Part shown: positions 11,629 to 21,327 of the stretch, piece after piece
Layout: every line of letters starts with the position of its first letter
Position numbering within the stretch: position 1 is the stretch's first letter
NCBI GenBank assembly: GCA_023935145.1
Contig: CM043700.1
Span: forward strand, 34,629,456 to 34,693,455
DNA length: 64,000 nucleotides
Source: Bretschneidera sinensis
Taxonomy: Eukaryota > Streptophyta > Magnoliopsida > Brassicales > Akaniaceae
Direction of reading: 5' to 3'
The notes under the pieces: model-generated
Databases searched by the model: none
Told to the model about the DNA's origin: nothing
The model's input: the letters and a program-made list of their open reading frames with translations, nothing else
Program-made: the position numbers and the translations under genes

Positions 11629-12357
11629 TCATTCATCTCTAAGATCGTCCAGCTTAAGCGGGAAGGCTTCCGTCTGCTGGCCTTTTCTCACTGCACTGAG
11701 ATAGCAGGACCTTAAGGTTTGTTGATCTCCCTTGACTTCACCTACTCCTTCTTTGGTGGGGAATTTGACTTTCAGGTGATAGGTGGAGACAACCGCTCGG
11801 AGTTTATTCAGTGTTGGCTGTCCAAGTATCATATTGTAGGATGAGGACTGCTAGACGATCGGAAAGGTAGTCTGCATAGTTGTCACCTGAGGGGCTATCC
11901 CCTCAATCATTGGAAGGGTTATGCTGCCTTCTATAAAGACTGGTCCTCTTGAGAAACCATAAAGCGGGGTGGAGACCGGCTCTAATTGGGACTCTCCCAG
12001 TTGAATTTGTTGGAAAGCGTTATAGAACAAAATATCGGCTGAGCTTCCGTTATCGACCAGGACTCGCCTAACCTCGTGGTTGGCCACAATGAGGAAAATT
12101 ACGACAGCATCGTCATGTGAAGTCTGAACTCCTTGTAAGTATTCGTTCGAAAAAAAAATGGTTTCGCTCGCCTTATGCCGTTTATAGGGTTCGGAGACGA
12201 AAGCTATCGACCTGGCATAAAACTTCCCGCGGTTGTTGGACACGCCCCCAACTGCTTGCCCTCCACAAATGGTCTTGATGATTTTTTCCGTGGCCTCTGG
12301 TTTCTTCTGGCTGGGTTCTTCACGGTTCGACCCCGAGCTCTTCCGGATAGGCTGCAC
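11629..12357 (-). pseudogene. Protease region of element C
   Basis: The 12,357-11,851 frame contains VRRVLVDNGSSADILFYNAF; DNGSSAD stands where Tat elements have DGGSSAD, the aspartic protease active site (about 12,040-12,060). The following frame (11,832-11,629) has [20 protein letters not shown], the C-terminal flank of the protease. One TAG stop separates the two. Confidence 0.78.
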
Positions 12358-13607
12358 AGGCCTGTTCCGCTCGAATGGGCGTTCAGGGCTTCTTCAGGGT
12401 TGCTCTGTGAATTTTTCCAATTGTGATCCAGTAAATTCCTTTAGATATCCTCTGTTAATGAGGGCCTCGATCTAGTTCTTGAGGGTCTTACATTCTTTTG
12501 TATCGTGGCCGTAGTTTTTGTGGAACCTACACCAAGTACTTCGATCTGGATTGAGGTTTGGTGGCCTCGGGGGCCACTACAAGAGACCTTTGTCGTGGAT
12601 CTGCATTAGAATATTGTTCCTTGACGTATTCAGCGGAGTATAGTTTTTAGATGGCCCAGAGGCCCTGGGTCCGGTTTCGAAGGTTTTGGGGGTTTAAGGC
12701 CTGCCTTCGAAAGGTTTAGGAGCCTTTGGTCTTTCATCGCGAAATGGTCGTTCAGCAGGCTCATGGCTCGGGCTAGTGGGGCCTTTCTTCCTTCTTTTCG
12801 CATCTTCTTCTCGCTCTTTACAGAACGTCTAGTTGTCTTCCGTCAGCATGTATTTCTTGGCTCAGGCTAAGACTTCACTCATATCAAAGGGTGGGCGTCT
12901 GGTAAGTTTTGAACTGAAGATCCCAAATCTTAGCCCATTTTTGAAAGCCAACAGTTGAACGCTAAGATCAAGGTCTGGGATCTCCCATGTGGCAGAGTTG
13001 AACCTTGAAATATAGGCCCAGAGTTTCTCTCCTTTTAGTTGGACGATGTTGAACAGAGATTCTGAGGTCTTCTTTGGTCCTTTGCTACTGATAAAATGAG
13101 AGGCGAAGGCGTAACTTAACTCTTTAAATGTGCGGACGCCTTCTGGTTTCAAATAGGAATACCACATTTCGGCTGCCTTTTCAGTGTTAGAGGGAAGGTT
13201 TGATACATCACAGGGTCGGAATGTCTGTGGAGTGTCATCGTGGTTCTATAGTGCTTGAGGTGATCTAAAGGGTCAGTGGATCCATCATAAGGTTTAATCT
13301 GAGGCATTCTGAAATTTGGCGTGAAGGGGGCCTCGAAGACCTCCCGAGTGAAGGGGGGTCCTACATATCGAACTTGTCCATGATATTGTGACCATGGCCT
13401 TTAAGAGCTTCATTGATCCATCCTTCTATATCCTTGGCCCGCCTTCCGAGATCACCACTATGTTTGGACAAGGGACTTTCTTTGGACCCAGCCATACGGG
13501 GCTGGGAAGACGTTGTTGCGGAACAGTCGTCGGTAGAGCGTATGCGGATACCTGACATAGTATGACTAGAGTCTGGCTGAAGGGGTACTGGTAATGGCTG
13601 GTGAGCT
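12358..13607 (-). pseudogene. gag (main part) of element C, separated from its N-terminus by a solo LTR
   Basis: The capsid-like gag domain lies at 13,167-12,862 (MWYSYLKPEGVRTFKELS, AFASHFISSKGPKKTSESLF, LAFKNGLRFGIFSSKL). Downstream, in broken frames, is WCRFHKNYGHDTKECKTLK, the conserved His/Cys motif of Tat gag (about 12,480-12,540). Upstream to 13,607 the sequence is badly decayed. The coding sequence is cut at 13,607, where a solo LTR is inserted. Confidence 0.75.
13603..13607. repeat. Target-site duplication GAGCT (left)
   Basis: The five bases just before the solo LTR; the same GAGCT follows it at 15,125-15,129. This proves insertion by an LTR-element integrase. Confidence 0.85.
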
Positions 13608-15124
13608 TGATTACGCTCAAACTATCACACGGTTATTGTGTATAGATGAGGTGTCGATCACACGAGGAAACGCGTACTACAAGAGAAATTGTTAACCTTA
13701 ACACGAACGATAACGATCAAATGAAAGAATATAAGTTTTGATAATGGAATAATGTGAGAGAATTGTGTAAATATAAATGAGAATATAAACAAAACAACAA
13801 GGTTCCGGGAATCCTTCTTAGGTTCGTTGCCTTGTTCCACTCTCGATTCAATTGTTTTTATCTCGATTGCAAGTTTCACATCCCAAACAAGCAATCGAAA
13901 AATATTCAATTAAGTACATTTATAAACTCTAATGTAATTGATATAGTATACTCTTTAGTTTCGATTCAAGCACACATGATCTATCTCATAGATTATCAAG
14001 AAATGACAATATATCTTAATGACAATACCACAATAATGGACAATCTATAATATAAATCTACCGAAATCAGTCACATCTAAACAACTTGACATAAGAAGAG
14101 CTTGACTAAACTTATGTGGAAGAGGAAGATGCAATCACCGGATTAAGAGTAAAGTCTCTAATTCATACTTAATCAAAGAGTAAATCATAAACAATATTCA
14201 ACAATAAATCCTTACAACTGAATCAAGAATGGAATACAAGAACAACAACACCTATGAATTCATCTTTTTTCCTTGTTTGGAGATTAGTTGGCCATGGGGC
14301 TCATGGCTGATGAACAATGTGGAGCTCTCCTATTGATTTCCAGCCTTGAGAGACTTGGAAGAATACTAAATTAGATTATGGCTGCAAACCCTTAAGGATC
14401 TATATATAAACCATAAGGTTAGGGGGTGTCTTGGGCTCAAAAATTGCGATTTAGAAGCCCTAATTGGGTCAAGGAACCGTGTGCGCGCCTAGGCACCCAC
14501 TCACCCATGCCTAGGCACTGCCTTCATCCAAGATGGGTAGTGTGCTGGGCGGTGCGGGGCCCTCTTATTTAAGCTGCGGCACTCACTCTTGGCAGCTTGG
14601 TGTCTTCTCTGGACAGTGCGACGCTCTCTTCTCGACGCCTAGGCACCCACTCTTGGTTGAATGGTGGAGTCTCTAGACGGTGCGGCGCCCTCTTCTCCAC
14701 GCCTAGGCGCCCACTCTTGGTTGAATGGTTGAGTCTCTGGATGGTGCGGCGCCCTCTTCTCCACGCCTAGGCGCCCACTCTTGGTTTGTTATCCAAAAGC
14801 TTGTGGACTTTCTGGGCAAGGCTTGAGGTCTTGACGCACACCAGGCCTTCCGAACATGTGGACTTTTCTTGTGCCCATGACGCACAACGGGCCTTCTGAA
14901 ACTACTCTGTTCTCTCCAACATACATGAACTTTTGGCATTTTAAACATAGATAACTTCATCATCTCTTTTGAACACAAAACACTTGAAAATGCAACGAAA
15001 TAGATCAATGATCCAAGAAGGATACTTTAGAATTGTTAAGGTAAAAATGAGTAATTGAACCCTATATCAACTTTAACATGCTAACAAATAAGCACAGTTA
15101 AGATGCATTTTACGACTCTCATCA
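13608..15124 (-). mobile_element. Solo LTR of the element A family, inserted in gag of element C
   Basis: Starts TGATTACGCTC and ends ACTCTCATCA on the plus strand, with 5-bp TSDs (GAGCT) on both sides and no PBS, internal region or second LTR. It aligns with LTR1 and LTR2 in several blocks (for example TCGATTGCAAGTTTCACATC, and the right end AAGATGCATTTTA) but has a different middle with a 64-bp tandem repeat, so it belongs to a related subfamily. A solo LTR with intact TSDs arises by recombination between the two LTRs of a full element. Confidence 0.88.
14634..14788 (+). repeat. 64-bp tandem repeat inside the solo LTR
   Basis: Units starting at GCCTAGGCRCCCACTCTTGG occur at 14,637, 14,701 and 14,765: two full units plus a partial third. 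Similar GCCTAGGCACC motifs lie near 14,489 and 14,509. The unit is GC-rich compared with the rest of the LTR. Confidence 0.85.
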
Positions 15125-15129
15125 GAGCT
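15125..15129. repeat. Target-site duplication GAGCT (right)
   Basis: Matches 13,603-13,607 and belongs to the solo LTR insertion. Confidence 0.85.
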
Positions 15130-15293
15130 CCTTCGCGAATCTCAGTGGTTAGGCTGGTCACAAGTCGCGAGAGTTCTGCAAACTGCGCTTGAAGAGTGGC
15201 TATGTTGGGGCGTGCCTCAGACTCGGCTGAGGAACTCGTCTCGGTCCTCATTACACCCTTACCAAGGTCTCTGGCAGGGGTTTTGGGTGGCAT
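15130..15293 (-). pseudogene. gag N-terminus of element C
   Basis: Begins with ATG at 15,291-15,293 (MPPKTPARDLGKGV...) and includes ATLQAQFAELSRLVTSL, the heptad-like N-terminal helix usual in Tat/gypsy gag. The frame is open up to the solo LTR insertion and resumes on the other side in decayed form (13,607 downwards). Confidence 0.7.
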
Positions 15294-15344
15294 GGCAACA
15301 AATGAGTTTTTTAAACTTCTTCGTTGTTACTGTCAGTGAGAGAT

Positions 15345-16011
15345 GGTGGTTTATAAATGAGAATATAAACAAAACAACAAGGTTCTGAGGATGCTCCGAA
15401 GCTTAAATTAGAGCGTGATATGGTGTATGCAGGGGATGAACGTTCCCTTATTTTTGTTGTGAAAAGTCTGATCTTTTTGAATGCATACCTGACCTTTTTT
15501 TTATGGGGCTTTGGAGGCGGTGTTTGTCCTAAGGCGATGGTGCTATGATGCCCATAATTGGTTCATGCAATGATACCTAGGAGGTCCAGCTTGGTGGCTG
15601 AGGGCCGTTCGCTAGGGCTTTTGTCTTGCTGGCTTGATCAGGAGCCATCCAAGTATGAGAGCAGTTAGTCAGCTAACGCCCCAACTTGGTTGTGTAATGG
15701 TGTTTAAGAGGCCCAGCTGGGTGGCTGGGGACCGTCCGTTAGGGCTTCGCCTTGTTGGTTCGATCAGGAGCCGTTCATGTGCCCGAAGTAGTCTGTTGAC
15801 CTGACATCCCAACTTGGATCGACAATGATGGTCTGGAGGGTGGTGATGATGTGGAGGCCCAACTGGGGGTGATGGAGCCCTGAAGGGCGGTTTATGACCT
15901 GGAGGCTTAGCTGTTTGGTCCTGGATTGTCCACGTGTTTCCTTATGTCCTGTCATCAAGAGGGTCCACGTGTTGCCTTCCTATTAATGGGGTGTTTTATG
16001 GCAATATCACA
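15345..16011 (-). repeat. Candidate 5' LTR and leader of element C
   Basis: This stretch is clearly less AT-rich than the DNA to its right and ends sharply. The minus strand at 16,011 reads TGTGATATTGCC, a plausible LTR start. It contains a diverged tandem repeat (15,581 onward). No PBS was recognised, so the inner edge is uncertain, and without its partner LTR the call rests on position and composition. Confidence 0.45.
15579..15915 (+). repeat. Diverged tandem repeat of ~127-146 bp in the candidate LTR
   Basis: Units beginning GAGGYCCAGCTKGGTGGCTG occur at 15,581 and 15,708, and a weaker third (GAGGCCCAACTGGG) at 15,854. The first two share CGATCAGGAGCC-like ends. Such repeats are common in LTRs and untranslated regions of large gypsy elements. 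Confidence 0.65.
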
Positions 16012-16603
16012 TGTATTTAACAATATCTTTTCTTTTCCTCTTAAAATTAGGATTTTTTTATAAGTAATTGTTTGACAAAAAATTCACTACTTGACATAAA
16101 CAAGTTTTTTTTTTACAATAAATTAAAATATGATTAAATCATTAAATTAATTTTTTTAGTATAGTCAAATAATTAAGATTTAGTTTTACTCTATATAAAA
16201 AAGTTATTTATAGAAGAAAAAATTATAACTATAATTATTTGGACTATATAAAACCCAAAATAGCAAAGCTCACTCAATAGACGTCCAATGTTAAAAATCT
16301 AAGCAAGTTAAGAATAATAAACAAACTTAATTATAGTATCTATAATCTATATTCTACAATCAAACAATTCAATTATAATTAGAAGAGTATTTAAGTATGC
16401 GTTTTCACACATGTAAAAGTAGTATCTCACAAATTGATATCACTAGAAAAAAATACCAGTACTTGATAATTATCTTTTCTTTTCCTTTTAAAATTAGGAT
16501 TTAGACCAAAAAAAATATTATTTTATATAAACAAGTTCTTTTGTGAAAGAATAAATTATTATGTAACTAAATCAATTAAATTAACACTTTAGTTTCTTCA
16601 AAT
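16012..16603. repeat. Old ~446-bp direct duplication (copy 1 and left part of copy 2)
   Basis: 16,024-16,229 matches 16,470-16,603 plus 17,042-17,110, with the MITE splitting the second copy. Shared blocks include TATCTTTTCTTTTCC, TTAAAATTAGGATTT and AATTAAGATTTAGTTTTA. The DNA is AT-rich and no gene is seen. Confidence 0.65.
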
Positions 16604-17041
16604 TAGGAATGTTCACTAAACAGTTAAAATCGATTAACCGACTATATCGATCCGATTTGGTTAATTGGTTAAATTTGTTAACAAAATAAGATATATCAGT
16701 TAATTGGTTGGTTAGTGGTTAAATTTTTTTTAACTGTTTCGACCGTTTAACCGATTAGAAAAATAATTAATATTAATAATATGTTAAATATAAATATAAT
16801 ATATAATAAACTAAAAATACATTAAGTATAAATTATATGTATAATATATAATAAATTAAAAAAACTTAATTATATAAACAGTGTCAGTTAACCGATCAAC
16901 CGACTATACCAACCGAAATTAATTTAATTGGTTAATGTTGAAATACTTAGATTAATTCGGTTGAAATGGTTAAAAAAAATTTGACCCAAAAAAATCGGTT
17001 AAAATTTTTAACCGAGTGTTTTGACCGTTTGCACACTCCTA
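16604..17041. mobile_element. hAT-like MITE (438 bp) with 8-bp TSD
   Basis: Bounded by CTTCAAAT at 16,596-16,603 and again at 17,042-17,049, an 8-bp target-site duplication as made by hAT transposases. The ends form an imperfect inverted repeat: TAGGAATGTTCACTAAAC on the left, and TAGGAGTGTGCAAACGG on the complement of the right. The interior is rich in GGTTAA/TTAACC-type words. It has no coding capacity. The TAGGGGTGTGCAAAC-type end is familiar from plant non-autonomous hAT elements (from memory). Confidence 0.8.
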
Positions 17042-18198
17042 CTTCAAATAATTAAGATTTAGTTTTATTATATATAAACAAGTTGTTTATAGAATAAAAA
17101 AAATTAATTATGCTATACGAACGAGATTTTACACAAACAAGTGATCAATTTGTAATTAAATTCATTAAATTAATAAAAAATTATTACGCTTAAATTTAAG
17201 ATATTTTTTACTCATTTAAATCAAATCATGCTCTTCTATATCGATGAGGACAAAAATTCTCTTTCACTTCAAAAAAGACACGATTGAACTATTGTTTTAT
17301 TTTATTAATGATTAGCTGACCATGTTTATTAGATGAACAAGTGATTGTATTCATTTTTTTATTTATTTTATAGCGAAGATCTAACGTACAAACCCTTAAT
17401 TCTTACCCACATAAACATTGACGGATTCTAACCTATATTTTTTTTAGGGGGCCACACATAAAATATGTATTTTTATGAAAATGGATTTATTATTTTATGT
17501 GTATGTTTTTTCATAAGAACTTTATTTTTTTTTTTATTAAGAGTATGAATTATGTAAATAATTTTTTTATTAAATTGATTTGTAATGGGCCATCCTATTG
17601 AAAAATGTTATTACTATTTTATCATAAACTTACTTCTAAAAATAAAGAAAACCAACAAACTTAGTGTTTACCTACAAAATTAAATGGTGTCTCAACTTAT
17701 GGGTATATATCATGAGTTGAAAAACAAGAATTTAAAAAAAAAAGAAGAATGAATAAAGTCTTTAATGTTTACAGTTATTTGATATTAAGTTTGTATGTTA
17801 TTTTACTAGTATCAAGTACTTATAATGGATAATTTAAAAAGGGATAAATATACCACTCAAATATTAAAGCATATGTATAATTTAATTAGATTAAGTAAAA
17901 AGGATATGTTTTGATTTTATAATTTTTATATATTTATTATATGTAAATTATTTAGAATATTAATATTCTAAACATTTTACTTTAAGCCAGTCACAAGTAT
18001 ATTAAGTATAATGTATTTTTTTAGTTAAATAATATGAAAGAAATCTTGAAATGGCCCAATTCAAATTTTATGCCTATGCCATATTGCCATGAGCCCAAGA
18101 CTAGCAATGTGCCCAATATGTTCAAATATAGTTCTATTTTTTTTGAGCCAGTCAGGGCATTCTCAGTCATATTTTTTTTGAGGTCCAGAATCTTCTCT
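17042..18198. other. AT-rich intergenic DNA, no gene seen
   Basis: The first 69 bp complete the second copy of the old duplication. The rest is AT-rich with T-runs; I see no convincing coding frame, RNA gene or transposon end. Confidence 0.6.
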
Positions 18199-18224
18199 GA
18201 GAGAGAGAGAGAGAGAGAGAGAGA
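18199..18224 (+). repeat. (GA)n microsatellite
   Basis: About 13 GA units at the left edge of the duplicated CT-rich segment. Confidence 0.95.
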
Positions 18225-18756
18225 AGGAGAGACGTCTTCTTGTTCCCAAAAACCTATCTTTCTCCTCTTGTCTTCTCTCTCTCCGATTTCCTCTATTCTC
18301 TATCGGTCTCACTCTCTCGTTTCCCTCTCTCACTATTGAAAATATTAGTTCTATTTTCTCTCTTTTGCCGTGAAGGACGAGATCCATGGGCAAAGAGAAA
18401 TCAGATCAAGGTGTGGCCGGAAAATGCAGTTCGGCCACCATCAACCACCACTGTGTCCTCCTTAAATTTTTGGTAAAGAAAGAAAGAAAGAAAATGAAGA
18501 GAGGGAGAGATTTCTTGTTCTTCCAGAAAACTGATCTCTCTCTCCGATTTCCTCCCCCTCCTCCTCTATTCTCTCTCGGTCTCACTCTCTCGCGTCCATC
18601 TCTCTCTCTCTCTCTTGAAAAATTTAGTTATATTTTCTCTTTGTTGGCGTGAAGGAAGAGATCCATGGGAAAAGAGAAATCCGACCATGGTGTGGCCGGA
18701 AAATGCAATCTGTCCACCATCAGCCACCACTGTGTTCCCCTCAATTTTTTGGTAAA
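18224..18756 (+). repeat. Tandem duplication of a ~279-bp CT-rich segment
   Basis: Copy 1 (about 18,224-18,476) and copy 2 (about 18,502-18,756) share GTGAAGGA, GAGATCCATGGG, GGTGTGGCCGGAAAATGCA and CACCACTGTGT in the same order, with an offset of 279 bp. The CT-rich upper half looks like a plant 5' leader. Both copies carry an ATG (18,386 and 18,665) opening a parallel short frame (MGKEKSDQGVAGKC and MGKEKSDHGVAGKC). Whether either is transcribed cannot be told. Confidence 0.75.
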
Positions 18757-20748
18757 TTCTTATACACATTTATAGACATTTAAATGTATTTCAAAACAAG
18801 TTGATATATTTTTATATAGCTCAAATGGAAATCTATAAAATAAAAACATTGGATATTTCTGATATATATATATATTTTTTTGGGGTGGGGGGTGATTGAG
18901 TTAATTTTTGTTGGATTTCTAAGTTGAATGTAAATTGAAAAAATGTATGTATATATATATATACGATTTTTGAAGGATATATATATACGATTTTTGAAGG
19001 ACTAATATTGAAAATCACAAACCCCGTTTACTACACACCGTGAAGGAAGTGTTTTCGTTGTCTCCTAAAACGAGTTATCTTGATCAAGATCTTTCCTCTC
19101 ATCGTATTGAGACAACAATCAGCTTCTTGTTTCTCGCTGTTGCGATCGTTTTCTTTTTATTCTATTTGAAATGCAGGAGCGCATACCATTGCAGTACAGA
19201 AGCATGTTCTCTATCCATATTGGCCCACTAAGGCCCTCTTGTTTTCATTCATGGTTTCTTAACATAACTACGCCCATGTTAACTGAATAAGGCTACCTTG
19301 TCTGATATATGTGGCTAAATAGTATAATCTTTATTATAATGTGAAGATAAATTGGAAATTTTGAAGGTTTACCGCAATTTTGTATGCAGGTTTTTATAGC
19401 TTGTGGGGTTGGTATAGCAGACCAATTAAAAAAAAAGAATTTTTTTTGTTGGTGAAGCAAAGGACCTCTTCCGCAAACCCAAGACTAGGTTGTGGTGAAT
19501 TATGGAGAAACAAATCAACTCTGGCATTCCAATTGATACTGATCAGTTAGTTTCCTCTTCTTTTCTTACTTTTACTGTTACTGTTTAAATCTATTAGATT
19601 ATTTATGTCCTTTACTTGATTCCTTGAAGATTGAAAAACTTCCCAATTCTATACTAATCATCCTACTGTCAACTGTATCATATGGCTTTATTCTACAATT
19701 TGAAGATCCCTTCGACCTGGGAATTTTAATTTGAGGAGGCTCTCTTGTTCTCCATTTGTAGATCTTTTTATGTTGGTGGTGCAGCGAGGAGGGCCAATGA
19801 TATAAAATTTGCGCAGGTATTTTCAAAGTTATCAGTTGTGTATGTTCTTTGTACACAAATTATGATTTATTTTTGTTTTCTTATTGTTTTCCTTTAGTCA
19901 ATCTGCTGAAGCTACAATCCAACTGCCCTCCCAATGTGTAAGCTTAATGAAAATAAAACAGTTTTGCAACATGTTTCTTTGTTGTCCCATTCTCAATAGG
20001 ATGTGAAATGACGGTTACATAACATGAATTTGCTGATAAATTGCACGATACTTCTTTCATATAATGATTTTGGACTTCATTGGACACCACACTTGTGAAG
20101 GTGATATTTGTGCAGGCTTTAAGTTGATATCTTTCTTTGAGAAGAAAATGATGGTGTTGCATTTCTCTTGAAATAGCATACTGTAGAGAACCACAACTGA
20201 GTTATTTCCTTCATATATCATTGCTTGAAATAGTACACCAATAAAACATATTTTCCATATGGTGCATTCCATTGTTTTCCTTTTTGATGCAACTGTCCAC
20301 ACTTTTGAGTTGGCATATTACCTCTTTCTCATCATATTAAGTTTAAATATTTTGGAAGTTTCATGGTTGTTCTATCTTTTTATTTTTTTCTAGCACGACC
20401 AAGAAAAAGATATATGAACTTTTTAACTATTGGTTCTATTAAGTCAAAAGCATATTTTCAAAACTGTTTTTCTGCTTCCAGCAAGTAGGATTGAAATTTT
20501 ATTTCCATGAGGAGTACTTCGGCTCTTAAAGAATTCTTGTTACTTTTGAAATTTAGTAGATATGAAAGGGATGTAATACGTTTCATTGCAGTTGATTCAG
20601 GTATTTTGTTTTCTGTTAGTGAAAGCGAGAAGTTACAGATTGCTTGAAATTTAAATCTTTTGAAGTGAGATGTTTTCCTATTTTTGTTACTGCTGATGGG
20701 GATGCATAAATGTAGTTTCAAGGTAGTATGTAGACTTTTAAAGGTACT
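18757..20748. other. AT-rich intergenic DNA, no gene supported
   Basis: Contains a small direct repeat near 18,950-19,001 (TATATACGATTTTTGAAGGA twice) and scattered ORFs below 90 codons. I recognise none of their products. Short segments bounded by AG and GT (for example about 19,762-19,816) could be relics of exons, but they do not assemble into a protein. Confidence 0.5.
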
Positions 20749-21035
20749 GAATTGACTAATGATATGATAATCAACCGTGGTGTCTATAGAGTAGGCATGA
20801 TATGTAAGATGAGTCTTCTTTTTTTGGTACATTGGTGGGAGGGGAGATCGGATCCAGATCTCTTATATGGAGGATCCGGAAATAACTACTAAGCCAGAAG
20901 GCTTTGATCAAGATGAGTCTTTTTGCTTCAAAATAATCTGTAATAATGATATGATAATCATTTGTGGTGTAAATCGAGCCCACAAGATGTTTAAAGTGGG
21001 TGTTTTAACTTCATAATGTTATGTACACTATCTTT
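20749..21035 (+). repeat. 287-bp tandem duplication, copy 1
   Basis: Starts at GAATTGACTAATGATATGAT. Copy 2 follows directly at 21,036 with GAATTGACAAATGATATGAT. The copies differ by only a few bases and small indels in homopolymers, so the duplication is recent compared with other repeats here. It contains a SINE-like insertion. Confidence 0.9.
20818..20909 (-). mobile_element. SINE-like retroposon, copy 1
   Basis: A 92-bp insertion between direct repeats AAGATGAGTCTT (20,806-20,817 and 20,910-20,921). Read on the minus strand it starts near a tRNA box-A-like word (TGGCTTAGTAGTTA), has GGATCCGATCTCC at a box-B-like distance, and ends ACCAATGTACC followed by an A-run. Poly-A tail plus 12-bp TSD is the signature of LINE-mobilised retroposition. 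It is short for a plant SINE. Confidence 0.65.
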
Positions 21036-21327
21036 GAATTGACAAATGATATGATAATCAACCGTGGTGTCTATAGAGTAGGCATGATATGTAAGATGAG
21101 TCTTCTTTTTTTTGGTACATTGGTGGGAGGGAGATCGGATCCAGATCTCTTATATGGAGGATCCGGAAATAACTACTAAGCCAGAAGGCTTTGATCAAGA
21201 TGAGTTTTTTTGCTTCAAAATAATCTGTAATAATGATATGATAATCATTTGTGGTGTAAATCGAGCCCACAAGATGTTTTAAAGTGGGGTGTTTTAACTT
21301 CATAATGTTATGTACACTATCTTTGAA
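21036..21327 (+). repeat. 287-bp tandem duplication, copy 2
   Basis: Near-identical to 20,749-21,035, with a longer T-run and GGAG in place of GGGGAG. It ends at CTTTGAA (21,321-21,327), the same word that ends copy 1. Confidence 0.9.
21105..21196 (-). mobile_element. SINE-like retroposon, copy 2 (by segmental duplication)
   Basis: Same element as at 20,818-20,909. The flanking repeats are AAGATGAGTCTT (21,093-21,104) and a mutated AAGATGAGTTTT (21,197-21,208). It was copied with its flanks and so is not an independent insertion. Confidence 0.65.

Larger units (their letters stand above)
1..16011 (-). mobile_element. Degenerate Tat-type Ty3/gypsy LTR retrotransposon (element C), incomplete at the left
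   Basis: Read on the minus strand, the order is candidate 5' LTR (to about 16,011), gag start (15,293), gag, protease, reverse transcriptase, first RNase H, second RNase H, integrase (to about 8,390), and then an antisense extra ORF (3-1,440) whose 3' LTR would lie beyond the window. Two RNase H domains and an antisense ORF of the putative gypsy-type transposon family are known features of the plant Tat lineage (Retand, RIRE2, Grande). The element is dead: gag and pol carry many in-frame stops. It is interrupted twice, by element A (1,594-8,222) between integrase and the antisense ORF, and by a solo LTR (13,608-15,124) inside gag. That both flanks of element A belong to one element is an inference from gene order. 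Confidence 0.75.

Noticed and set aside
18034..18652. Plus- and minus-strand ORFs of 70-100 codons in the GA/CT-rich region
   Set aside because: Low-complexity Ser/Leu/Arg-rich frames produced by GA and CT runs in all frames.
19500..19850. Possible exons of a host gene (an ATG segment near 19,502 and an AG/GT-bounded segment near 19,760-19,816)
   Set aside because: The short peptides match nothing I recognise and no consistent frame joins them. Evidence is too weak.
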